A stretch of 64,000 nucleotides of DNA from Dokdonella fugitiva (GTDB lineage: Bacteria; Pseudomonadota; Gammaproteobacteria; Xanthomonadales; Rhodanobacteraceae): contig NZ_SLWQ01000004.1 of NCBI RefSeq assembly GCF_004342425.1, positions 224,019 to 288,018 on the forward strand, in the 5' to 3' direction. The translations under genes and the position numbers were made by a program. Below are positions 46,483 through 54,892 of the stretch, in pieces. Numbering within the stretch: the first letter of the stretch is position 1; each line of letters begins with the position of its first letter. Below the pieces are notes generated by a model. That model made no database searches and had not been told where the DNA came from. It saw only the letters and a program-made list of their open reading frames with translations.

Positions 46483-48683
46483 GGCTGGCCGCCCGCGCCG
46501 CGGGCGACCGCGTCGCGCACCGCGTCGAAGCGCGGATCGCGCGCGAACAGCGACGGCGACATCTCGCGGCCGGCGGGCATGTCGAGCAGGCGGCGCAGCC
46601 GTGCGACCGCCTCGCGCGGGTCGCCGACGCGGATCTCGATCTCCGCGAGCGTGAGCAGGTAGCACGGCCCGTCGACCGCATCGGTCGCGAGCGGCAGGAG
46701 CTCGACCGCGCGCCGGCCTGCCGCGAGCGCGGCATCGGCATGTCCGAGGCCGGCTTCGGCGAGGCCGAGCAGGCCGGTCGACGCCGGATCATCGGGCTGT
46801 TCTTCCAGCAAGGACTGCAGCGCGTCGCGGGCGCGCCCGTAGGCTTCGCGCGCGCGCGCGTGCTCGCCGAGGCGCTCGAGCGCCTGCGCGCGCAGCAGGT
46901 CGGTCGGCGTGGAACTCGGCGTCCACGGTGCTTCGATCGTCGGCGGCGCGCCGTCGAGCACGGCCAGCGCGGCCGCTGCGTCACGCCGCAGCCACGCCGC
47001 GACGAAGCGCGCGGTGTTGGCGAAGCCGTCCGGGTTCGCGTCGGCCGGAAGCTGCGCGAGCTTGGCGGCCGCCCCTTGCGAATCGCCGCCGATCTCGCGC
47101 GAGAACGCCTGGCTGATCGCGCTCGTCGCACTGTGCGGATCGATCACCAGCGCGCGCTCGTAGGCGACGTCGGCATCGGCGTAGCGTCCCATGTTGGTCA
47201 GCGTGTCGCCGACCAGCATCGGCCATTGCGGGTTGCGCGGATCGAGCAGCTCGGCACGGCGGTAGCCGGCGAGCGCCTCGTCCCACTCGCCGCGGCGGCG
47301 CTGGATGTTCGCGATCGACGCGTTGACGTCGGCATTGCTCGGCATGTCGCGCAGCGCGCGGCGGAATTCGGCCAGCGCCGCGGTGTAGTCGCGCTTGCCG
47401 TAGTAGTGCGCATAGCCCATCGCGAGGTGCGATTGGGCGAGCTCCGGGTCGAGTTCGAGCGCGCGCTGCGCCGCGCGCAGGCCCGCGGCGGCACGCGCCG
47501 GCGTGTGGTCGAGCGGCAGCCAGTAGGCGTGGCTCTCGAGGTAGGACAGGCGTGCGTAGGCGAGCGCGAACTTCGGGTCGCGCGCGATCGCCTGCCCGTA
47601 CAACGCACGCGCCTGCGCGGTTGCCGCGTGGCGGTCGGTCGCCGTCCCCATCTCGACCTGCAGCGCGGAATACTCCGCGCGCAGGAACAGGTCGTAGGCT
47701 TCCGCATCCTGCGTCGGCAACTGCGTGAAGCGATCCTGGTCGGCCGGCAGGAGTTTCGCCTGCAGTGCGGAAGCGACCTGCTCGGCGACGTCGCTCTGCA
47801 CCGCGAACACGTCGGCGAGCGTGCGCCGGTAGCTGTGTGCCCACAGCTGCGTGCCGCTCGGAGGATCGATCAATTGCACGTTGATGAGCACGCCCGCGCC
47901 CGACTTCTGCACGTTGCCCTCGAGCACGCTGGCCACGCCGAGTTCACGTGCGACATCGGCAAGGTCGGCGGGCCGGTTCTCGTAGGCAGCGGTCGACCGG
48001 CGCGAAACCACGCGCAGGTCGGCGATGCCGGCGAGCTGGGCGAGGATCGTTTCCTGGATGCCGCTCGCGAAGTAGGCGTTGGCAGGATCGGCGCTGAGGT
48101 TCGCGAACGGCAGCACCGCGATCGAGTGCGGTTGCGCGGCCGCGGGTGGCGCCGGTTGGGGCGCGCCGCCGTGCAGGAATGCCCAGGCCGCGGCGGCGAT
48201 GGCGAGCACGACCAGCAGCGCGAACGCGGCCCCCGGGAGCCGCGACGGCACCGGGGCCGGCGTGCCTTGCGCCGACGGCGCATCGGCGCGATCGCCACCC
48301 TCGTCCGGCGCCATGGCGTCTGCGCCGGTGGCCTCGGCCGATTCGATTTTTTGCGCCGCGGCAATGAAGCGGTAGCCGTGTCCGCGCACGGTCTCGATGT
48401 ACGCGGGCGCATCGCCGGTGTCGCCGAGGGCGCGGCGCAGCGCGCTCAGGTGCCAGGTCAACGTGTGCTCTTCGACGATCGTGTCGGGCCAGAGCGCCGC
48501 ATAGAGCGCCTCGCGCGACTGCAGGCGCCCGGCGTGCTCGACCAGCAGCAGGAGCAGGTCGAACGACTTGCGCGTGAGCGCGACCTCGTCCTCGCCGCGC
48601 CGCAGCCGGCGTTCGGCGGCATCGAGCAGGAACGGTCCGAACCGGTACACGGCGCGTCCTGGCACGGCGGATTTGATGAGCAT
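46479..48683 (-). CDS. Winged-helix (CadC-type) regulator with TolB-like and TPR domains
   Basis: The 734-residue product begins with an OmpR/PhoB-type winged helix at about 10-108 (FGPFLLDAAERRLRR, LTRKSFDLLLLLVEHAGR, YIETVRGHGYRF). A linker and one transmembrane segment follow at 150-170, then a TolB/FlgO-like domain at about 185-310 (SIAVLPFANLSADPANAYF, ETILAQLAGIADLRVVSRRS) and TPRs to the C terminus. It should be a membrane-bound transcription factor with a periplasmic sensor. ATG 48683 was chosen; a GTG at 48689 is possible. It is divergent from the FG-GAP protein gene across 128 bases, which suggests that gene as a target. Confidence 0.9.
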   Translation of the reverse strand: MLIKSAVPGRAVYRFGPFLLDAAERRLRRGEDEVALTRKSFDLLLLLVEHAGRLQSREALYAALWPDTIVEEHTLTWHLSALRRALGDTGDAPAYIETVRGHGYRFIAAAQKIESAEATGADAMAPDEGGDRADAPSAQGTPAPVPSRLPGAAFALLVVLAIAAAAWAFLHGGAPQPAPPAAAQPHSIAVLPFANLSADPANAYFASGIQETILAQLAGIADLRVVSRRSTAAYENRPADLADVARELGVASVLEGNVQKSGAGVLINVQLIDPPSGTQLWAHSYRRTLADVFAVQSDVAEQVASALQAKLLPADQDRFTQLPTQDAEAYDLFLRAEYSALQVEMGTATDRHAATAQARALYGQAIARDPKFALAYARLSYLESHAYWLPLDHTPARAAAGLRAAQRALELDPELAQSHLAMGYAHYYGKRDYTAALAEFRRALRDMPSNADVNASIANIQRRRGEWDEALAGYRRAELLDPRNPQWPMLVGDTLTNMGRYADADVAYERALVIDPHSATSAISQAFSREIGGDSQGAAAKLAQLPADANPDGFANTARFVAAWLRRDAAAALAVLDGAPPTIEAPWTPSSTPTDLLRAQALERLGEHARAREAYGRARDALQSLLEEQPDDPASTGLLGLAEAGLGHADAALAAGRRAVELLPLATDAVDGPCYLLTLAEIEIRVGDPREAVARLRRLLDMPAGREMSPSLFARDPRFDAVRDAVARGAGGQP

Positions 48684-48811
48684 GGTCACGCTGCGGCGCC
48701 GTCACACATGGATCACACGCAAATTACACCCACGCCCACGGCGCAGCACAGGCTGGACGATAGCCTATGTCGTATCCCTAGTGCTCCCCCAACGCTGGCG
48801 AGGAACCATCC

Positions 48812-50221
48812 GTGTCCAATCCCTTGCGCTCCTTCCTGCCGCTCGCGCTCGCGGCCGTCGCGACCACCGCCGCGGCTGCGCCCGCGAACGCACCCCAGAC
48901 GCCGGCGATTGCATTCCCGGCGTCGTTGCCCGCACGCCTCGCCGCACTGCAGCACGTGCAGGCGGGGGGCTCCATGGCGAAACTGCCGCGCGCGCCCGCA
49001 CCGTCGCCGAACGGCAGCGTGCCCTGGCTCGAACAGGACGTGTTCGCCACCGACGGCATCCAGGAGGACACGTTCGGCTCGGCGGTCGCGATCGACGGCG
49101 ATGTCGCGATCATCAGTGCGCCGCAGCCCGGCTCGGATTCCGGCGGCATCCCGGCCGGTCCGGGCCGCGCATACATCTTCCGCAACCTGGGCGGCACCTG
49201 GGTGCAGACCGACGTGCTCACCGCCGACGATGGCGAGGCCGGCGACTTCTTCGGCTATGCGGTCGCGATCCAGGGCGATACGGCCCTCGTCGGCGCGCAC
49301 TTCGCGACGATCGACGGCCACGTGCAACAAGGTGCCGCGTACGTCTTCCACCACGCCGACGGCGCGTGGACGCAGACGCAGAAGCTCGTCGCCGGCGACG
49401 GCGCCGCACAGAGCTTCTTCGGCGCCGCGGTCGCTCTCGACGGCGACCATGCATTCGTCGGCTCGTACGCGGCGACGATCGGCGGCCATTTCGGCCAGGG
49501 CGCCGTGTACGCGTATTCGGGCGTGGCCAAGGGATCGCTGCAGCCGTCGGGCGAGATCACCAACCCGGAGGGCGCCGCCAACGACCAGTTCGGCTACGCG
49601 GTGGCCGCGCATGGTGGCAGCGTGATGATCGGCTCGCCGAACACGAAGGTCGGCGACCACGCGGCGCAGGGCGCCGTATTCCTCTACGAGAACGACGGCA
49701 ACGGCTGGACGCAAGCGCAGCAGATCGTCGCCGACGACGGCCTCGCCAACGATGCGTTCGGGCTTTCGGTCAGCTACGACGACACGCACGCGCTCGTCGG
49801 CGTTCCGGTCGGCAACGGCTTCCTCGGCGAGTTCTACGCATTCGCGCGCGATGGTGGCGCATGGACGCAGACGCAGAAGATCCTCCCGCCCGACGGCGCG
49901 ACCGACATCTTCTACGCCGTGTCGGTCGCGCTGTCGGGTGATCGCGCGGTCGTCACGTATCCCGGGTACGCGGGCGGCCAGGGGCGCGTCGACCTGTTCG
50001 GGCTGGACACCGGTGGCGACTGGAACCTGCTGCAGGCGTACGAGCATCCGTCGGGCGATCCGAGCGACCTGTTCCCGTACTACGGCTTCGCGGCCGGCAT
50101 CTCGGGCGGCCATTTCCTCGTCGGCGCCTACGGGCGCAAGGTCGGCGACAACCTCTACCAGGGCGCGGCGTACTTCTACACGCGCGACGCACTGTTCGCC
50201 GACGGCTTCGACGGCGGCTGA
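48812..50221 (+). CDS. Exported FG-GAP beta-propeller protein with FADGFD tail, GTG start
   Basis: The 469-residue product has a signal peptide (about residues 1-23, ending AAAAPA) and seven FG-GAP-like repeats of about 50 residues: TFGSAVA, FFGYAVA, FFGAAVA, QFGYAVA, AFGLSVS, IFYAVSVA and YYGFAAG, each followed by a GDxAxVGxP-type loop and a G-A-Y-V-F/W strand. Seven repeats suggest one seven-bladed propeller. The chain ends ALFADGFDGG, like the beta-helix protein at 31642-34125. The GTG start is supported by GAGGA seven bases upstream. Function is unknown; adhesion or cell-surface ligand binding is plausible. Confidence 0.88.
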   Translation: MSNPLRSFLPLALAAVATTAAAAPANAPQTPAIAFPASLPARLAALQHVQAGGSMAKLPRAPAPSPNGSVPWLEQDVFATDGIQEDTFGSAVAIDGDVAIISAPQPGSDSGGIPAGPGRAYIFRNLGGTWVQTDVLTADDGEAGDFFGYAVAIQGDTALVGAHFATIDGHVQQGAAYVFHHADGAWTQTQKLVAGDGAAQSFFGAAVALDGDHAFVGSYAATIGGHFGQGAVYAYSGVAKGSLQPSGEITNPEGAANDQFGYAVAAHGGSVMIGSPNTKVGDHAAQGAVFLYENDGNGWTQAQQIVADDGLANDAFGLSVSYDDTHALVGVPVGNGFLGEFYAFARDGGAWTQTQKILPPDGATDIFYAVSVALSGDRAVVTYPGYAGGQGRVDLFGLDTGGDWNLLQAYEHPSGDPSDLFPYYGFAAGISGGHFLVGAYGRKVGDNLYQGAAYFYTRDALFADGFDGG

Positions 50222-50235
50222 GCACCCGGCGCGGC

Positions 50236-50257
50236 GCCCGCCGCGTGTGCGGCGGGC
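50236..50257. terminator. Bidirectional terminator hairpin
   Basis: GCCCGCCGC (50236-50244) pairs perfectly with GCGGCGGGC (50249-50257) over a 4-base loop. It lies in the 48-base gap between the convergent FG-GAP and GNAT genes. Confidence 0.75.
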
Positions 50258-50269
50258 ATTCGCGGTACC

Positions 50270-50719
50270 TCAACGCGACAGCGCATCGGGGTCGTAGCGC
50301 TCCATGAACTTCTCCGGGTTCGCGAGCGGCGTGAAGCCGTACTGCGCATACAGCCCGTGCGCGTCGCGTGTCGCGAGGATGAAGCGGCGCACGCGCTGCA
50401 GGTCCGGATGCGCGAACGTGAACTCCATCAGGCGCTTGCCGATGCCGCGCCCGCGGGCCGCATCGACGACGAACACGTCGCAGAGGTAGGCGAAGCCGGC
50501 GCCGTCGGTGACCACGCGCGCGAAGCCGAGCTGGCGCGTGCCTTCGTAGACGCCGAAACAGAGTGAACGCTCGATCGCGCGCTCGACCAGCTCGCGGTGG
50601 ATGCCGGGTACCCAGTACGACTCGTGCGCGAGGTAGGCGTGGATCGCATCGATGTCCAGGCGCGCGCGATCGGTGGAGAATGGCAGTCCGTCGATCGACC
50701 GCTCGTGGTGCTCGCCCAT
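50270..50719 (-). CDS. GNAT-family N-acetyltransferase
   Basis: This 149-residue protein contains the acetyl-CoA-binding motif as VDAARGRGIGKRLMEFTF and the GNAT strands LGFARVVTDGAGFAYLCDVFV and FILATRDAHGLYAQYGF. The substrate is unknown. The ATG at 50719 overlaps the ATG of the divergent Slp gene in a CATG (50717-50720); an upstream in-frame ATG at 50800 would lie far inside that gene, and GGAGG is 11 bases before 50719. Confidence 0.87.
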   Translation of the reverse strand: MGEHHERSIDGLPFSTDRARLDIDAIHAYLAHESYWVPGIHRELVERAIERSLCFGVYEGTRQLGFARVVTDGAGFAYLCDVFVVDAARGRGIGKRLMEFTFAHPDLQRVRRFILATRDAHGLYAQYGFTPLANPEKFMERYDPDALSR

Positions 50720-51218
50720 GCCCTGCCCGTCCTCCCGCCTGCCTTGCTTGCCGATGCTGCTGCTCGCCGCGCTCGCGGGCTGCGCGACGCCCGTATTCAA
50801 GGACGCGCCCGTCGCCTCGCCGGGCGTCGCCGACGTCGTTGCAGCACCCGAACGCTACCACGACGCCGAGGTCGTCTGGGGCGGCAAGATCGTCGCGCTC
50901 GAGAACCTCGCCGATACGACCGAAGTCCAGCTCGTAGCGTATCCGCTCGCCCGCGGGCAGCGACCCGATACGCGCGCGCCATCACAGGGGCGCTTCGTGC
51001 TCGTCCTGCCCGGCTTCGTCGAACCGATGGACTATCCGCCGGGCCGCTGGCTGAGCCTGCGCGGGCGCGTCGCCGGCCGCGAAACCCGTACGATCGATCG
51101 CAGCGAGGTCGTGCATCCGCGCGTCGCCGATGCCGAGGTGCACCTGTGGCCGCGGGATTTCCCGGACGACCGCGGGCATTGGAGTTTCGGCGTCGGGGTG
51201 GGCGTCGGTATCCGGTGA
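50718..51218 (+). CDS. slp: Slp-family outer membrane lipoprotein
   Basis: The product is a 166-residue lipoprotein whose signal runs to LAGC (LLLAALAGCATPVFK) about residue 21. The mature protein has the Slp-type outer-membrane lipoprotein features VWGGKIVALENLADTTEVQLVAYPL, GRFVLVLPGFVEPMDYPPGRWLSLRGRV and GHWSFGVGVGVG. Slp proteins are starvation- or stress-linked outer-membrane lipoproteins. The ATG at 50718 lies within the same CATG as the divergent GNAT start; an in-frame ATG at 50754 directly before the hydrophobic core is an alternative. No strong ribosome binding site is visible. Confidence 0.82.
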   Translation: MPCPSSRLPCLPMLLLAALAGCATPVFKDAPVASPGVADVVAAPERYHDAEVVWGGKIVALENLADTTEVQLVAYPLARGQRPDTRAPSQGRFVLVLPGFVEPMDYPPGRWLSLRGRVAGRETRTIDRSEVVHPRVADAEVHLWPRDFPDDRGHWSFGVGVGVGIR

Positions 51219-51378
51219 GTCACGTGGGCGGCGGAAGCCGCGATGCTCTTCACCGCGACCCACGAAACGCGGTCCCTCTCCTGCAGCCCGCCCTGTGTGC
51301 GACCCCAGCGTCGCGATGCAACGGGGCGCGACGGTCGCGCACGGGGTGCGCGCTACAGCAAGATCATATGCAGCGCCC

Positions 51379-51412
51379 TGTGGGAGCGGCGGAAGACGTC
51401 CGTCGCTCCACA
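51379..51412. repeat. REP-like imperfect palindrome
   Basis: The 34 bases begin TGTGGGAGCGGCGG and end CCGTCGCTCCACA, which pair with one bulge and one mismatch around AAGACGT. It resembles the GTGGGAGCGG-type dispersed REP elements common in Gammaproteobacteria. It lies in the 213-base gap between slp and the convergent PQQ dehydrogenase gene and may also terminate transcription. Only one copy is seen here. Confidence 0.6.
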
Positions 51413-51431
51413 TGACAGCCGCTCCGTCGCA

Positions 51432-53387
51432 CTATCGCTCCCGCGCCAACGCGAACGCGAGCACGTAGTCGCCGCGCGTCGTGCCGAACTTCGCATGGCC
51501 GCCCGCGGCGACGACGACGTACTGGCGGCCGCCGGCCTCGTAGCTCATCGGCGTGGCCTGTGCACCCGCGGGGAGGCGCATCGTCCACACTTCCGCACCG
51601 GTTGCGGTATCGAACGCGCGCAGGTAGTTGTCGGTGGTCGCGCCGACGAAGGTGAGTCCGCCGGCGGTCGTCAGCGGGCCGCCGATGTTCGGCGCCCCCT
51701 GGATGTCCCAGAACGGCCACGGCGCCCGGTCGCGCGAGGTACCGAGCGGCTTAGACCAGGCGATCGTCCCTTTGGCGAGGTCGACCGCGACGAGCTTGCC
51801 CCACGGCGGCGCGATGCACGGCGCGCCGAGCGGCGACTTCAGCAGCGTGCGGCGCATGCCGTACGGCGTGCCGCGTTGCGAGGCGAACTCCCAGCCTTCG
51901 TAGCGGCCCGATTCGTACTGCGGGACAAACTCGGCGCGCGGAACCAGCGCGACCACGAACGGCAGTTCCATCACGTTCGCGACGAGCAGGTGCCGCGCAG
52001 GGTCCCACGCGCCGCCGCCCCAATTCGAACCGCCGGCGTAACCGGGCCGCTCGATCGTGCCGGCGAGGCTCGGCGGCGTGTAGATGCCTTCGCTCTTCAG
52101 CGCCGCGATGCGCTCGCGGCATGCGTTGCGATCCCAGAACGTGAGGCCCCACGCGTCCTCGGGCTTGACCGGCGCATGCGACACCAGCGGCGGCAGCGTC
52201 GAGAACGGCTGCGTCGGCGACGGTATTTCGCCTTCGACGACGTCCTGTGGCACCGGGCGCTCCTCGATCGGAAACACCGGCTCGCCGGTTTCGCGGTCGA
52301 GCACGAATACCTGCCCGGTCTTGTGCAGCTGCACGAGCGCGGGAATAGTGCGCCCGTCGCGCACGAGGTCGACGAGCATCGGCTGAGAGGCGACGTCGTA
52401 GTCCCACAGGTCGTGGTGGACGAGCTGGCGTCCCCAGACGAACTCGCCCGTCGCCGCACGCAAGGCGACGACGGAGTTCGCCCACTGCGTATCGCCGGGC
52501 CGCACGCCGCCGAAGAAGTCGGGGCTCGGCGAGCCCGTCGGCACGAACACGAGGCCGCGCTGCGCATCGACCGCGAGCGGCGCCCACGCGTTCGCCGCAC
52601 CGGTCCAGCGCGCCTGCTGCGCGTCGAGTTCGCCGAACTCGGGGTTGGCGGCGTCGGCGGGCATGCGTGCCGTGCGCGGAATCGGGTCCCAGTGCCAGAG
52701 CTCCCTGCCGCTGCGCAGGTCGAACGCGCGCACGACGCCGAGTTCGAGGTCGGTGCCCGCGTTGTCGCCGATCGCCGAGCCGACCACCGCGACGTCGCCC
52801 GCGATCGCCGGCGGCGAGGTGACTTCGTACTGGCCGAGGCGCCATTGCGACTGGCGCACGCCCTTCGACAACACGACTTCGCCCTTCGTGCCGAAGTCCG
52901 CGCACGCCGCGCCAGTGCGCGCATCGAGCGCGATCAGGCGCGCATCGATCGTCGCGAACAGGATGCGCTCGGCGCACGCGGCCGCCGCGTCCGCCTGCGC
53001 ATCGCGCCACCAGCTGACGCCGCGCGAGGCCATCTCGGAGTAGTCGAAGTCGCGCGGCACCTTCGCGTCGAACTGCCAGCGCAGCTGGCCGGTCGCCGCG
53101 TCGAGCGCGAAGGCCTTGCCGGTCGCGGTGTCGAAGAAGAGCGTGCCGCCGACCATCAGCGGCGTCGCCTCGAACGTGAGCGCGTCCTTCGCACGCGCGA
53201 AGCCCTCGCCGAGTTCGCCCGTGCGGAATGTCCAGGCGAGTTCGAGCCGTCCGACATTCGCGGGCGTGATCTGCGCGAGCGGCGCATGCCGCTGGCCGCG
53301 TCCATCGCCGCCGTAGGCGGTCCATTCGAATGCCGCCTGCGCCGGCAACGACGCCGCGAATCCCGCGGCGAGCAGGATCTTCCTCAT
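51432..53387 (-). CDS. Exported PQQ-dependent dehydrogenase, soluble, glucose-dehydrogenase-like
   Basis: The 651-residue protein has a signal peptide (about residues 1-19, ending PAQA) and then eight-bladed PQQ propeller repeats, with FEWTAYGGDGRGQRHAPLAQITPANV near the start, HHDLWDYDVASQPMLVD in the middle and GGSNWGGGAWDP later. The blocks are closest to the catalytic domain of membrane-bound glucose dehydrogenase (Gcd), but the N-terminal membrane helices are absent and there is no CxxCH heme motif. It probably oxidises a sugar or alcohol in the periplasm. GGAGGAGG lies near the ATG. No pqq biosynthesis genes are in the window. Confidence 0.88.
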   Translation of the reverse strand: MRKILLAAGFAASLPAQAAFEWTAYGGDGRGQRHAPLAQITPANVGRLELAWTFRTGELGEGFARAKDALTFEATPLMVGGTLFFDTATGKAFALDAATGQLRWQFDAKVPRDFDYSEMASRGVSWWRDAQADAAAACAERILFATIDARLIALDARTGAACADFGTKGEVVLSKGVRQSQWRLGQYEVTSPPAIAGDVAVVGSAIGDNAGTDLELGVVRAFDLRSGRELWHWDPIPRTARMPADAANPEFGELDAQQARWTGAANAWAPLAVDAQRGLVFVPTGSPSPDFFGGVRPGDTQWANSVVALRAATGEFVWGRQLVHHDLWDYDVASQPMLVDLVRDGRTIPALVQLHKTGQVFVLDRETGEPVFPIEERPVPQDVVEGEIPSPTQPFSTLPPLVSHAPVKPEDAWGLTFWDRNACRERIAALKSEGIYTPPSLAGTIERPGYAGGSNWGGGAWDPARHLLVANVMELPFVVALVPRAEFVPQYESGRYEGWEFASQRGTPYGMRRTLLKSPLGAPCIAPPWGKLVAVDLAKGTIAWSKPLGTSRDRAPWPFWDIQGAPNIGGPLTTAGGLTFVGATTDNYLRAFDTATGAEVWTMRLPAGAQATPMSYEAGGRQYVVVAAGGHAKFGTTRGDYVLAFALARER

Positions 53388-53546
53388 CGCAGTTCCTCCT
53401 CCGACCCGGGGCGATTGGACGCCCGCCGCCCGTACCGGACAAGCGCGATGGGACGAGAGGGACGCACGGCGACGCAGGCGGGACGGAGCCTTGCCGCCGT
53501 CGGCGACCCGCCCGACAATCGGCCGTCACGCCATCACGGAAGCGCC

Positions 53547-53987
53547 ATGCCCATCGTCGCCAAAGGCGTGGTCGGCCTCCTCGCTGCGTTCGGCGCATTG
53601 CAGCTCGCGGGATTGCTGTTCCTGATGGCAGGCGGCGCCACTGGTTACGTCGCCCCGTGCAGCGTCTATCCGGTCATGGATGTTCCGTCGCCCGGCGGTG
53701 GCGCACGCGCGACCGTCGAGAACCGTCGATGTGGTGACCGCGACCAGCGCACCGACGTGTCCGTATCGGCCAACGGACTCGCCTCCGACTGGAGCCAGAC
53801 GGTTTTCAGCGCGCCATCGGCCATCGCCAATGCAGGCTCCTACGCGCCCTTGCAGCTGCGCCTGACCTGGCTCGACGACACCCACCTCGAGATCCGCTAT
53901 CCGCGCGGCGTGAAGAACGACATGCGCGAAGGCAGGGTCGGCGACGTGCACATCAACTACACCGAGGTCGAAGGGTCGCTTCCCTGA
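53547..53987 (+). CDS. Small membrane-anchored protein, DUF5412-like
   Basis: The 146-residue product has an N-terminal hydrophobic segment (VVGLLAAFGALQLAGLLFLMAGGATG) that could be an anchor, followed by a beta-rich domain with SPGGGARATVENRRCGDRDQRTDVSV and LRLTWLDDTHLEIRYPRG. The SPxGxxxA...CG pattern is like DUF5412, but I am not sure. GGAAG lies shortly before the ATG at 53547. It is divergent from the PQQ dehydrogenase gene. Confidence 0.6.
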   Translation: MPIVAKGVVGLLAAFGALQLAGLLFLMAGGATGYVAPCSVYPVMDVPSPGGGARATVENRRCGDRDQRTDVSVSANGLASDWSQTVFSAPSAIANAGSYAPLQLRLTWLDDTHLEIRYPRGVKNDMREGRVGDVHINYTEVEGSLP

Positions 53988-54076
53988 GCGATGCCGTCGG
54001 CGGGTGATCGGCACGCACCTTGAATTGCGCCCTGCGCATCCCGAACAAGGGCCGACGTTCCCGGCCCGAGGCGACG

Positions 54077-54892
54077 ATGCGCATCACCTACATCGGCGGT
54101 CCGACCGCCCTGGTCGAGATCGGCGGCCTGCGCCTGCTGACCGATCCGACCTTCGACGCTGCCGGCGGCGAATATCGCGCGGCGGCCTACTCGCTGCACA
54201 AGACGCAAGGCCCCGCGCTCTCGCGCGACGCGCTCGGGCGCATCGACGTCGTGCTGCTCAGCCACGACCACCACTTCGACAACCTCGACACGTCGGGGCG
54301 CGCGATGCTCGCCGACGCGGGCGTCGTGCTCACGACGCAGGTCGGCGCGGAACGGCTCGGCGCGCCCGCGATCGGCCTCGCGCCGTGGGAGACATACGAC
54401 GTTGCCCTTCCGGACGGCGGCACGCTGCGCATCACCGCGACCCCGGCGCGCCACGGGCCGGAGGGCGGCGATCGCGGGCCGGTGATCGGCTTCGTGCTGG
54501 AACGGCCTGGCGACGGCGACGGCGCCGTCTACGTGAGCGGCGACACCGTGTGGTACGACGGCGTCGCCGAGGTCGCACGGCGGTTCGCCGTCGTTGTCGC
54601 CGTGCTCAACATGGGCGCCGCGCACGTCGCCGTCGCGGGGCCCTCGCATCTCACCTTCACGGCGGACGAGGGCGTCGGGTTCGCGCGCGCGTTCGAGCAT
54701 GCCTCGATCGTGCCGCTGCACTACGAGGGCTGGGCGCACTTCACCGAATCGCGGCGCGAGATCGAGGCGACCTTCGTTGCGCATGCGCTCGGCCATCGTC
54801 TGCACTGGCTCGCGCCGGGCGTGCCGAGCGCGTTCGCGCTCGCGGCGGGCGATCAGTCGCCGCGCCAGCCCCCGGGCAGCAGCGCGCGGTAG
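54077..54892 (+). CDS. MBL-fold metal-dependent hydrolase
   Basis: This 271-residue protein has the metallo-beta-lactamase-fold signature SHDHHFDNLD near residue 65 and further metal-ligand-like segments ITATPARHGPEG, YVSGDTVWYDGV and IVPLHYEGWAHF. It resembles UlaG/RomA-like L-ascorbate-6-P lactonase and NAPE-PLD-type hydrolases; the substrate is unknown. GAGG precedes the ATG at 54077. Its last 40 bases overlap the end of the convergent LytTR response regulator gene. Confidence 0.85.
   Translation: MRITYIGGPTALVEIGGLRLLTDPTFDAAGGEYRAAAYSLHKTQGPALSRDALGRIDVVLLSHDHHFDNLDTSGRAMLADAGVVLTTQVGAERLGAPAIGLAPWETYDVALPDGGTLRITATPARHGPEGGDRGPVIGFVLERPGDGDGAVYVSGDTVWYDGVAEVARRFAVVVAVLNMGAAHVAVAGPSHLTFTADEGVGFARAFEHASIVPLHYEGWAHFTESRREIEATFVAHALGHRLHWLAPGVPSAFALAAGDQSPRQPPGSSAR

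Noticed and set aside
45624..49625. 1333-codon plus-strand frame over the antiporter and winged-helix regulator genes
   Set aside because: It crosses two genes with strong motifs in other frames and has no ribosome binding site or domain.
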